Below are positions 57,374-64,000 of a stretch of DNA of 64,000 bases, in pieces. Location: assembly GCA_910585265.1 (NCBI GenBank), contig CAJUCA010000001.1, positions 62,001 to 126,000 on the forward strand. The letters run 5' to 3'. Origin of the DNA: an uncultured Oscillospiraceae bacterium. Its GTDB lineage: Bacteria > Bacillota > Clostridia > Oscillospirales > Oscillospiraceae. The position numbers and the translations under genes are program-made. A model generated the notes under the pieces. The model was not told the DNA's origin, did no database searches, and saw nothing but the letters and a program-made list of their open reading frames with translations. Position 1 is the first letter of the stretch. Every line of letters starts with the position of its first letter.

Positions 57374-58708
57374 ATGCTGTTTACCCGCCGCCAGATCCTG
57401 TCCCTGTTGCTCCCCCTGATGCTGGAGCAGCTTCTCTCCGGACTCATGGGCATCGCGGACACCATGATGGTCACCGCCGTGGGGGAGAGCGCGATCTCCG
57501 CGGTGTCCCTGGTGGACACCGTCAACGTGCTGATGCTCAACTTGCTCAGCGCGATGGCTGCCGGGGGCGTCATCGTCTGCTCCCAATACCTGGGCCGCGG
57601 GGAGGCGGACCGGGCCGCCAACGCCGCCCGGCAGGTGCTGCTGGCCGCCCTGGGTCTGAGCCTTGTCGTCATGGCCCTGTGCCTGCTCCTGCGCCGTCCC
57701 CTGCTGGCCCTGATCTTCGGCTCGGTGGAGTCCGCCGTGATGGAGCAGGCCCTGACCTATTTCCTCATCACCGCCCTGTCCTACCCCTTCTTAGCCGCCC
57801 AGCAGACGGCGGCGGCGGTGTTCCGGGCGGAGGGACGCTCCGCCCCTCCCATGGCGGTGGCGGCGGCGGCAAACGCCGTCAACATCGCCGGAAACGCGGT
57901 GCTCATCTTTGTGTTCCACCAGGGGGTGGCGGGAGCCGCCCTTGCCACTCTGATCTCCCGCGTCCTCAGCGCGGTGGTGCTGATGGCCCTGCTCCGTAGC
58001 CGGAAGCTCACCGTCTCCATCCGGGACTACCGGAGCATACGCCCCGACAGGGCCGTGATGGGCACGGTGCTGCGGGTGGGCGTGCCCACCGGGGTGGAAA
58101 ACGCCATGTTCCAGCTGGGCAAGCTGATGGTGCAGTCCACTGTGGCCACCTTCTCCACCGCCGCCATCGCCGCCCACGCCATGGCCCAGACCCTGGACAT
58201 GGTGCAGAGTATGCCCAGCATCGCCATCGGCCTGGGCCTGCTGACGGTGGTGGGCCAGTGCATGGGGGCGGGCCGGGTGGAGGAGGCCCGCGCCTGCGTC
58301 AAGCGGTTCTGCCTGCTGTCGGAGGGAGCCATGCTGGTGATGAGCACCCTGGTGGTGGTCTCCACCCCGCTGGTCACCCGGCTGTCCCGGATGTCGCCGG
58401 ACAGTGCCGGGCTGACCCTCCGGCTCGTCCTGCTGGTGAGCGCGGGCAAGCTGGCCTTCTGGGTGCTGGCCTTCACCCTGCCCCAGGGTATGCGGGCCGC
58501 GGGGGACGTGCGGTTCGCGGCGGGCGTGTCCGCCGCGTCCATGTGGATCTTCCGGGTGGGCCTGTGCCTGCTGCTGTGCCGGGGGTTCGGCGTAGGGCTG
58601 TACGGCGTGTGGATCGCGTGGCTGGCGGACTGGCTGTGCCGGGCGGCGGTGTATACGCTGCGGTTCCGGAGCGGCAAATGGACGGGCTTCCGCGTTCTGC
58701 GGGGTTAG
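57374..58708 (+). CDS. MATE family efflux transporter (second copy)
   Basis: The 444-residue protein has twelve predicted membrane helices and the MatE pattern LMGIADTMMVTAVGESAISAVSLVDT in its first half (in part), with the second-half repeat VENAMFQLGKLMVQSTVATFST. It is only distantly similar to the first MATE protein. The ATG at 57374 follows GGGAGGAG. Its stop codon TAG coincides with the first base of a palindromic repeat, which forms the 3' end of the transcript. Confidence 0.92.
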   Translation: MLFTRRQILSLLLPLMLEQLLSGLMGIADTMMVTAVGESAISAVSLVDTVNVLMLNLLSAMAAGGVIVCSQYLGRGEADRAANAARQVLLAALGLSLVVMALCLLLRRPLLALIFGSVESAVMEQALTYFLITALSYPFLAAQQTAAAVFRAEGRSAPPMAVAAAANAVNIAGNAVLIFVFHQGVAGAALATLISRVLSAVVLMALLRSRKLTVSIRDYRSIRPDRAVMGTVLRVGVPTGVENAMFQLGKLMVQSTVATFSTAAIAAHAMAQTLDMVQSMPSIAIGLGLLTVVGQCMGAGRVEEARACVKRFCLLSEGAMLVMSTLVVVSTPLVTRLSRMSPDSAGLTLRLVLLVSAGKLAFWVLAFTLPQGMRAAGDVRFAAGVSAASMWIFRVGLCLLLCRGFGVGLYGVWIAWLADWLCRAAVYTLRFRSGKWTGFRVLRG

Positions 58709-58867
58709 AAGCTGTACCAATAGCCTCAGCACCCAGTTTAACGGCCAGAATTGCCGCTGGCCGCGTTGAAAAATCTTGAAATACACAAAGTATTCCCGCG
58801 ATTTTTCGCCTTGCCACCGGCAATTCTGACTCGCGAATCTGAATACTTCGGCTATTGGTACAGCTTC
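58708..58867 (+). repeat. Full-length (160-bp) palindromic repeat after the MATE gene
   Basis: The ends GAAGCTGTACCAATAGCC and GGCTATTGGTACAGCTTC are perfect 18-bp inverted repeats. The outer arms differ from the other copies, but the central module (GCGTTGAAAAATCTTGAAAT, ACACAAAGTATTCCCGCG, ATTTTTCGCCTTG) is nearly identical to that at 58947-59106. Confidence 0.9.
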
Positions 58868-58886
58868 TTAGATTTGCGCCCGGGGG

Positions 58887-58915
58887 TTGAAAACCGCCGG
58901 AAAGTGTGCTATATT
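58887..58915 (+). promoter_or_regulatory. Sigma-A promoter of yebC
   Basis: TTGAAA (58887-58892) and TATATT (58910-58915) are 17 bp apart, lying between the two repeat copies. Confidence 0.6.
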
Positions 58916-58946
58916 GTTGGATGAATTTTCTGCCCCACCGGGCTTA

Positions 58947-59106
58947 GAATCTGTATTCACAACCTCAAATGCCGTCTGGACGGGTCTTTTCCCGCCATAC
59001 TGCGTTGAATTTTCTTGAAATACACAAAGTATTCCCGCAAAAATTCGCCTTGTCTGGCGGAAAAATCCCTCGCCCACCCGGCATCTTCGGCTGTGAATAC
59101 AGGTTC
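58947..59106 (+). repeat. Full-length (160-bp) palindromic repeat in the yebC leader
   Basis: The ends GAATCTGTATTCACA and TGTGAATACAGGTTC form a 15-bp inverted repeat with one mismatch. It starts about 25 nt after the predicted yebC start site and ends 31 bp before its ATG, so the transcript should carry a long hairpin in its leader. Confidence 0.88.
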
Positions 59107-59137
59107 TTGCACCTCACAAGAAGGGAACGATACCACC

Positions 59138-59863
59138 ATGTCAGGACATTCCAAGTGGCATAACATCCAGAAAACCAAGGGCGCGGCGGACGCCAAACGC
59201 TCCGCGGCATTCACCAAGATCGCCCGGGAGATCATCGTGGCCGTCAAAACCGGCGGCTCCGGCGATCCGGCCAACAACTCCCGGCTGGCCACCGTCATTG
59301 CCAAGGCCCGGGCGGCCAATATGCCCAACGACAACATCAAGCGCACCATCGAGAAGGCCATCGGCTCCGGCAACGCCAACGATTACGAGTCCATCACCTA
59401 CGAGGGGTACGGCCCCGGCGGCGTGGCGGTGATCGTGGAGGCCCTCACCGACAACCGCAACCGCACCGCCTCCGAGGTGCGTCACTACTTCGACAAGTTT
59501 GGCGGCAACCTGGGCGCGACCGGCTGTGTGTCCTGGTCCTTCGACCAGAAGGGCGTGCTGGTCATCGAGCGGGAGGACCTGGACGAGGAGACCGCCATGA
59601 TGGACGCCCTGGACTGCGGCGCGTCCGACTTCGAGGCGGACGAGGACTGCTTCACCGTCTATACCGTCCCCGACGACTTCGGCGCGGTGCTGGCCGCCAT
59701 GGAGGAAAAGGGCTATGCCTTCGCCTCCGCCAAGGTGGAGATGGTGCCCCAAAACTATGTCACCCTGTCCGACGAGGGGGACATCAAGAACATGGAAAAG
59801 CTCATCGACATGATGGAGGACAACGACGACGTGCAGAACGTCTACCACAACTGGGACGAATAA
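59138..59863 (+). CDS. yebC: YebC/PmpR family transcriptional regulator
   Basis: The 241-residue protein is of the YebC/TACO1 family: SGHSKWHNIQKTKGAADAKR at the N-terminus, then YEGYGPGGVAVIVEALTDNRNRT (in part) and GATGCVSWSFDQKG. Family members act as transcription regulators, and some YebC proteins aid ribosomes at proline stretches. Compared with E. coli YebC (KIQxRKAAxDAKRGK), this protein has the shorter KTKGAADAKRSA form. Its leader holds a palindromic repeat. Confidence 0.95.
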   Translation: MSGHSKWHNIQKTKGAADAKRSAAFTKIAREIIVAVKTGGSGDPANNSRLATVIAKARAANMPNDNIKRTIEKAIGSGNANDYESITYEGYGPGGVAVIVEALTDNRNRTASEVRHYFDKFGGNLGATGCVSWSFDQKGVLVIEREDLDEETAMMDALDCGASDFEADEDCFTVYTVPDDFGAVLAAMEEKGYAFASAKVEMVPQNYVTLSDEGDIKNMEKLIDMMEDNDDVQNVYHNWDE

Positions 59864-59868
59864 GACCG

Positions 59869-59907
59869 CGCCCCCTGCCTTGCGGCAGGGGGCGTGTAGT
59901 TTTATTT
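59869..59907 (+). terminator. Terminator between yebC and proC
   Basis: CGCCCCCTGCC and GGCAGGGGGCG form an 11-bp stem with a 4-base loop, followed by TGTAGTTTTATTT. It lies between convergent genes and may serve both. Confidence 0.88.
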
Positions 59908-60726
59908 CCCCAGCTCCATACTCCTCCGCCAGGAGGCCATCACCGCGTCCATAGCGGCGGAGCGCAGGCCGTGCCGCTCCAGCTCCGCCACCCCGGCGAT
60001 GGTGGAGCCGCCGGGGGAGCACACCTCGTCCTTGAGCTGACCGGGGTGCTTCCCGCTCTCCAGCACCATGGCCGCCGCCCCCAGCACCATCTGGGCGGCG
60101 TACTCCAACGCCTTGGCCCGGGGCAGGCCCGCCATCACCCCGCCGTCCGCCAGCCCCTCGATGTAGGGGTAGACAAAGGCGGGGCCGCAGCCCGCCACGG
60201 CGGAAAACTGATCCATCATCCCCTCGGGGATGCGCTCCACCCGCCCGGTGGCGGCCAGGATCTCCTCCACGCCCCGGATGTGCTCCTCCCCTACCGCCTC
60301 TCCGGCACACAGGGCGGTCATGCCCTTCCCGATGGCTACGCAGGTGTTGGGCATCACCCGCACAACGGGCACATAGTACCCCGCCCCCGCCAGGTGGGGC
60401 CGCAGATCCTTGATGGTCAGCCCCGCCGCCATGGATACCGCCACCTTGTCCTCTCCCACCCGGTGGCGGTCCCTGAGCTGGGGCCCAAGCTCCTCCAGCA
60501 GGGCCGGGACCCCATCGGGCTTGGCCCCCAGGAACAGGTACTCCGCCGCCCAGGCCGCGTCGGCCGCGCTGTCCACCACCTCGCAGCCCAGCTCTGCCCC
60601 CAGGGCCTTCGCCTTGTCCGGCGTGCGGTTGAACAGCACCACCTGGTCCGCGCCCACGGCCCTGCACGCCGCACGGGCCAGCGCGCCGCCCATATTCCCT
60701 ACGCCGATAAAGGCCGCTTTCTTCAT
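59902..60726 (-). CDS. proC: Pyrroline-5-carboxylate reductase
   Basis: ProC reduces pyrroline-5-carboxylate to proline with NAD(P)H. The 274-residue protein has FIGVGNMGGAL at residues 6-16, VRVMPNTCVAIGKGMTAL, the SAVAGCGPAFVYPYIE core and the C-terminal SPGGSTIAGVAELE motif. The ATG at 60726 has only a weak GTGGGTG site. It lies 93 bp after leuA, with a small CCCCC-CGCA-GGGGG hairpin between them. Confidence 0.94.
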   Translation of the reverse strand: MKKAAFIGVGNMGGALARAACRAVGADQVVLFNRTPDKAKALGAELGCEVVDSAADAAWAAEYLFLGAKPDGVPALLEELGPQLRDRHRVGEDKVAVSMAAGLTIKDLRPHLAGAGYYVPVVRVMPNTCVAIGKGMTALCAGEAVGEEHIRGVEEILAATGRVERIPEGMMDQFSAVAGCGPAFVYPYIEGLADGGVMAGLPRAKALEYAAQMVLGAAAMVLESGKHPGQLKDEVCSPGGSTIAGVAELERHGLRSAAMDAVMASWRRSMELGK

Positions 60727-60819
60727 GTCAGCACCCACTTTTCTAATTGATCCCCCTGCGGGGGGTATGTCTCCTGTGAAGCGTCCGTTCCCTGCCTGCC
60801 CCGCGGCGGGACAGCCCCC

Positions 60820-62523
60820 TCACCGGCCTTGGTTCAGCCAGCGGTTGATGGCGCACAAAATTGCCCGCAGGGACGCCCGGTTGATGTTGTGGCTCTTGCC
60901 CACGCCGAACACATCCTGCCCGTCCGGGGCCTTCAGGTGGATGTAGCACACCGCCTGGGTGTCCGAGCCGGAGGAGATGGCGTGCTCCTTGTAGTCCACG
61001 AACTGGTAGCCCTCGATGTGCCCCTCCGGCAGGTCGTGGAGGGCGTTGAAGAAGGCGTCGATGGGGCCGTTCCCCTGGCCGTATGCCTCCATGGTGCGGC
61101 CCTTGTAGCCCACCTGCCCCACGAAGGCCACCCGGCTCACGTCCCCGTGGCGGGAATCTTCCCGGAAGGAGTGCCGCTCCAGCTGGTAGGTCTTGGGGAC
61201 GGACAAATACTCGTGGTCGAACAGCTCGAAAATCTGCTCCGGCTTCAGCTCCTTGCCGATGCGGTCGGACTCCTTCTGCACCACCGCCCCGAACTCGCCG
61301 TGCATGGCCTTGGGCAGATCGTAACCGAAGTTCTGCATCATCACAAAGGCGGCCCCGCCCTTCCCCGACTGGGAGTTGATGCGGATGATCGGCTCATACT
61401 GCCGCCCCACATCGGCGGGGTCGATGGGCAGGTAGGGCACCTCCCACAGATCGGTGCCGCTCTCGTTCATATAGTGGACGCCCTTGTTGATGGCGTCCTG
61501 GTGGCTGCCGGAGAAGGCGGTGAACACCAGCTCCCCCGCGTAGGGCTGACGCTCCCCCACCTTCATCTTGGTGCACCGCTCGTACATATCCCGCACCTTG
61601 TTGATGTCGTGGAAGTCCAGCTCCGGGTCCACCCCCTGGGTGTACATGTTCATGGCCAGCGTCACCATGTCCACGTTGCCGGTGCGCTCCCCGTTGCCGA
61701 ACAGGGTGGCCTCCACCCGCTCCGCCCCGGCCAGCAGGCCCAGCTCGGTGGTGGCCACGCCGGTGCCCCGGTCGTTGTGGGGGTGGAGGGAGATGATGGC
61801 CCGCTCCCGCCCGGGCAGCTTCCGGATAAAGTATTCCAGCATATCCGCCAGCTGGTTGGGCATACAGTTCTCCACCGTGGTGGGCAGGTTCAGGATCACC
61901 TTATGGTTCTCGTCGGCGTGGAGGTGGTCCAGCACCGCCGTGCAGATCTCCACCGCGTAATCCATCTCCGTCCCCATAAAGGACTCCGGGGAATACTGGA
62001 ACCGCAGGTTCATCCCCCCCTCAATGACGGGCTGGGCCATCTCGTAGATCAGATCCGCCGCGTCGGTGGCGATCTTGGTGATGCCGCCGCAGTCCATATG
62101 AAACACCACCTTCCGCTGGAGGGTGGAGGTGGAGTTGTAGAAGTGGAGGATCACGTTCTTCGCGCCCCGGATGGCCTCGAAGGTCTTTTTGATCAGGTGC
62201 TCCCTGGCCTGCACCAGCACCTGGATGGTCACGTCGTCGGGGATGTGGCCCCCCTCGATCAGCTCCCGGCAGATCTCATACTCCGTCTCGGAGGCGGAGG
62301 GGAAGCCGATCTCGATCTCCTTCACCCCGATGTCCACCAGGGTGTGGAAATATTCCAGCTTCTCCTGCAAATTCATGGGGTCGATGAGGGCCTGGTTCCC
62401 GTCCCGCAGGTCCACCGAGCACCACACCGGGGCCTTGGTAATGGTCCTGTCCGGCCAGGTGCGGTGTTCAATGGGCTGGGGCTTGAACGGGATATACTTC
62501 TCAAATCCGGGCTTCAGCTTCAT
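60820..62523 (-). CDS. leuA: 2-isopropylmalate synthase
   Basis: LeuA condenses 2-oxoisovalerate with acetyl-CoA, the first step to leucine. The 567-residue protein is the long (LeuA type 2) form, with VWCSVDLRDGNQALIDPM near residues 34-50, EIGFPSASETEYE, the HPHNDRGTG metal-binding motif, GNGERTGNVD, and a C-terminal LeuA dimer/allosteric domain (residues about 430-567) that senses leucine. The ATG at 62523 follows AAAGGAGG. Expression is controlled by the T-box upstream. Confidence 0.97.
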   Translation of the reverse strand: MKLKPGFEKYIPFKPQPIEHRTWPDRTITKAPVWCSVDLRDGNQALIDPMNLQEKLEYFHTLVDIGVKEIEIGFPSASETEYEICRELIEGGHIPDDVTIQVLVQAREHLIKKTFEAIRGAKNVILHFYNSTSTLQRKVVFHMDCGGITKIATDAADLIYEMAQPVIEGGMNLRFQYSPESFMGTEMDYAVEICTAVLDHLHADENHKVILNLPTTVENCMPNQLADMLEYFIRKLPGRERAIISLHPHNDRGTGVATTELGLLAGAERVEATLFGNGERTGNVDMVTLAMNMYTQGVDPELDFHDINKVRDMYERCTKMKVGERQPYAGELVFTAFSGSHQDAINKGVHYMNESGTDLWEVPYLPIDPADVGRQYEPIIRINSQSGKGGAAFVMMQNFGYDLPKAMHGEFGAVVQKESDRIGKELKPEQIFELFDHEYLSVPKTYQLERHSFREDSRHGDVSRVAFVGQVGYKGRTMEAYGQGNGPIDAFFNALHDLPEGHIEGYQFVDYKEHAISSGSDTQAVCYIHLKAPDGQDVFGVGKSHNINRASLRAILCAINRWLNQGR

Positions 62524-62557
62524 GGGTTTTTTCCTCCTTTGGATTCGCGGGGGAATC

Positions 62558-62854
62558 AAAAAAGCCCCCGACGGTTGTGTCAGGGGCGAAATGTCGTCAC
62601 ACCACGCCTGTCAGCGGCGCGGATCTATTTCGCGGTACCACCCTAATTCCGCATACGGTTACCCAGTACGCGCTCCCGGCCTCCAACAAGGCCATGACCT
62701 GTAACGGGATCACCCGTCCAGTCCTACTTGGTGTGTTCAGACTGGCGGCTCCGGGGCCAGTATCCACGCGGCACCCCCTGCCGGCTCGCACCAGCCGCCG
62801 GCTCTCTGAGCGGGGGAAGGGCCGCGTCTTGTTCCCATCCACGCCTTTTGCTTA
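62558..62854 (-). promoter_or_regulatory. T-box riboswitch leader of leuA
   Basis: The minus strand has the diagnostic AGGGTGGTACCGCG (62644-62631) that binds the uncharged tRNA 3' end, followed by the intrinsic terminator GCCCCTGAC...GTCGGGGGC and TTTTTT (62588-62559). Stem I and the specifier region lie upstream (about 62850-62680). From the gene controlled it is expected to sense tRNA-Leu; I could not fix the specifier codon with certainty. Confidence 0.92.
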
Positions 62855-62860
62855 AGGGTT

Positions 62861-62890
62861 ATTATACCGTGGGGCCGGGGGCCTTGTCAA
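62861..62890 (-). promoter_or_regulatory. Strong sigma-A promoter of the T-box-leuA unit
   Basis: Perfect TTGACA (62890-62885) and TATAAT (62866-62861) boxes on the minus strand are 18 bp apart. Confidence 0.8.
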
Positions 62891-63016
62891 GGGGCAGTTT
62901 CCCCAGCCCGCTGGCGAAATTTTCCGCCGGGTATTGAACATTTCCCTCCGTTATGATAGACTACCCGAAGCGTCAGCCCGAAAATCACTCTCCCGGGCAG
63001 ACGCCCAGCCTTAGAG

Positions 63017-63066
63017 CCTGCGTGGACCGCCGCAAACGCCGTCCGCCCTTTGAATACAGGCCCTTA
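63017..63066 (+). repeat. Possible remnant of the palindromic repeat family before gtrA
   Basis: AGAGCCTGCGTGGAC and TTTGAATACAGGCCCT resemble the two ends of the repeat (AGAACCTGTATTCAC and GTGAATACAGGTTCT) with about 20 bases between them. The match is weak and may be chance. Confidence 0.25.
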
Positions 63067-63084
63067 CACACCGGAGGACATCCC

Positions 63085-63498
63085 ATGACAGAAAAAATCC
63101 GCAGCCTCATCGCCGCCCGCAGGGAACAGCTCGCCTACCTGGTGGTGGGCGTCATGACTACAGTCATCAACTACATCATCTACGTCCTGCTGACCGAAGG
63201 CGTCAGCCTCCACTACGCCGCCAGCAACGTGATCGCCTGGGCGGCGGCGGTGGCCTTCTCCTACTTCGCCAACGGCAAATGGGTCTACCGCTCCACCGGC
63301 CGCCGGGGCTGGCGGGAGGCCGGGGAGTTCGTCCTGTCCCGGCTGTTTTCCCTGGGGCTGGAGACCGTACTCCTCCTGCTGCTGGTGGACCTGCTCCACG
63401 CGGACAAGCTCCTCGCCAAGCTGCTGGTGGCGGTGGTGGTGGTTGTTGTGAACTACCTCACCGGCCTGCTGGTGTTCAAGAGAAAGAAGCAGGCATAG
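63085..63498 (+). CDS. GtrA family membrane protein
   Basis: The 137-residue protein has four predicted membrane helices and the GtrA pattern: YLVVGVMTTVINYIIYVLL near residues 17-35, SNVIAWAAAVAFSYFANGKWVY around 49-70 (in part), and NYLTGLLVFKRK at the end. GtrA-like proteins are thought to flip undecaprenyl-linked sugars for cell-surface glycan modification. No glycosyltransferase is next to it here. The start follows GGAGG. Confidence 0.9.
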   Translation: MTEKIRSLIAARREQLAYLVVGVMTTVINYIIYVLLTEGVSLHYAASNVIAWAAAVAFSYFANGKWVYRSTGRRGWREAGEFVLSRLFSLGLETVLLLLLVDLLHADKLLAKLLVAVVVVVVNYLTGLLVFKRKKQA

Positions 63499-63597
63499 CC
63501 TGCACTGTCCGCGTCCTTCCCGCCCGCAACGGGCAAAGGCCCATCGGCGGCACGGTCAAGCCAAACGGCCGATCCGGGCGCGCCCTCACCCCGTAAC

Positions 63598-63630
63598 AGA
63601 AGCCCCTCCGCGCCGCGGAGGGGCTTTCTC
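63598..63630. terminator. Terminator between gtrA and the recD2-like gene
   Basis: AGCCCCTCCGCG and CGCGGAGGGGCT make a 12-bp stem around a single base, with TTTCTC on plus; it lies between convergent genes. The 100 bp from gtrA to here show nothing else. Confidence 0.75.
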
Positions 63631-64000
63631 TATCCCTGTCCGGCGGCTCCTCCCTCCTGCCCTGTCTCCCGCAGCAGCCGGGTGCGCAGGGCGGAGTACC
63701 GCTTTGTCTGCCTGTCGTTGGCCACCATCCGGGCCATCAGCTCCCCGTCCCCCACCAGGATGAACAGCTCCCGGGCCCGGGTAATGGCCGTATACAGCAC
63801 CCCCCGGGCCAGCAGAGAGGGCGGCACGTCGCTCAACGCCAGGATCACCGCCCGGTACTCGCTGCCCTGGGCCTTGTGGACGGTGACGGCGTAGGCGGGC
63901 TCCAGCTCTCCCAACAGCTCCGGCGGGTAGGCCACCAGCCGCCCGTCGAAGGACACGGTGATCCCCCCGGCGTCCACCTCCAAAATGGTGCCGATGTCCC
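63630..64000 (-). CDS. recD2: RecD2-like ATP-dependent DNA helicase, C-terminal fragment
   Basis: Only the last 123 or so codons are inside the window; the gene continues beyond the right edge. The fragment has GDIGTILEVDAGG, the YAVTVHKAQGSEYRAVILAL motif (helicase motif V, about 75 residues from the end) and VLYTAITRARELFILVGD (motif VI), as in the RecD/TraA superfamily 1B. In Firmicutes this is usually RecD2, which acts without RecBC in mismatch or replication-fork repair. Confidence 0.88.
   Translation of the reverse strand, partial: DIGTILEVDAGGITVSFDGRLVAYPPELLGELEPAYAVTVHKAQGSEYRAVILALSDVPPSLLARGVLYTAITRARELFILVGDGELMARMVANDRQTKRYSALRTRLLRETGQEGGAAGQG

Noticed and set aside
1..64000. 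CRISPR arrays, tRNA or rRNA genes, prophage or insertion sequences
   Set aside because: I looked on both strands and saw no direct-repeat/spacer array, no cloverleaf with a CCA end, no rRNA sequence and no transposase or integrase-like frame.

Overview
The window reads as a contiguous stretch of chromosome from a GC-rich, endospore-forming, strictly anaerobic member of the Clostridia, most like the Oscillospiraceae (Flavonifractor/Lawsonibacter-type gut bacteria). That placement is an inference. It rests on a complete spoIIIAA-AH operon, an uninterrupted sigK, DapL-type lysine biosynthesis, GlgC/GlgD glycogen synthesis, desulfoferrodoxin, pyruvate phosphate dikinase, a T-box upstream of leuA, and very high GC at third codon positions. 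That codon bias also creates many long false open frames on opposite strands. I recognised no rRNA, tRNA, CRISPR array, prophage or transposase gene.

Layout. 1-6.4 kb (minus): c-di-AMP operon cdaA-cdaR, a DUF5685/J-protein/membrane trio, then yicC-remA-gmk-rpoZ-priA (priA cut by the window edge). 6.5-9.8 kb: a cysteine-desulfurase-like gene with a DUF3343 putative S/Se carrier, then carD-ispD-ispF. 9.9-20.9 kb: a long minus-strand operon asp23, nusB, tsaD-like, xseA, xseB, ispA, PAP2-like, dxs, tlyA, nadK, recN, HAD phosphatase. 21.0-25.9 kb: spoIIIA operon with a sigma-E-like promoter. 26-29.6 kb: glnA, dapF, dapL. 29.9-35.1 kb (plus): ppdK, sigK, an unexplained structured 190-nt intergenic unit, and a MATE exporter. 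35.2-40.2 kb: a redox/sulfur defence island (yaaA, bcp, trxA, rhodanese, CoA-disulfide reductase-rhodanese fusion, Crp/Fnr regulator, desulfoferrodoxin). 40.3-45.8 kb: a frameshifted chemoreceptor, glutaminase glsA, and a secreted FG-GAP/VCBS protein. 46.1-57.1 kb (minus): a nearly complete glycogen cycle, glgB-glgC-glgD-glgA-glgP-glk-pgi. 57.4-64 kb: a second MATE exporter, yebC, proC, T-box-leuA, gtrA, and the 3' end of a recD2-like helicase gene.

How the genes work together: glgC/glgD make ADP-glucose, glgA and glgB build glycogen, glgP releases glucose-1-P, and glk and pgi feed glycolysis; ppdK links PEP and pyruvate. The redox island would detoxify peroxide, superoxide and disulfide/persulfide stress. 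dxs, ispD, ispF and ispA supply isoprenoids through the MEP route.

The most novel signal is a family of about 160-bp palindromic, non-coding repeats: full copies at 47364-47524, 58708-58867 and 58947-59106, a 107-bp core-deleted copy at 24368-24474, and a probable diverged relative near 16.5 kb. They sit at gene junctions inside transcribed regions: inside the spoIIIA operon, between glk and pgi, starting on the stop codon of a MATE gene, and in the yebC 5' leader. They look like a MITE/REP-type element with a removable central module. Other points of interest are a 90-residue basic AT-hook-like tail on GlgB, a perfect 18-bp hairpin burying the dapF start codon, an 11-bp tandem duplication that breaks a chemoreceptor, and a candidate small RNA downstream of sigK.
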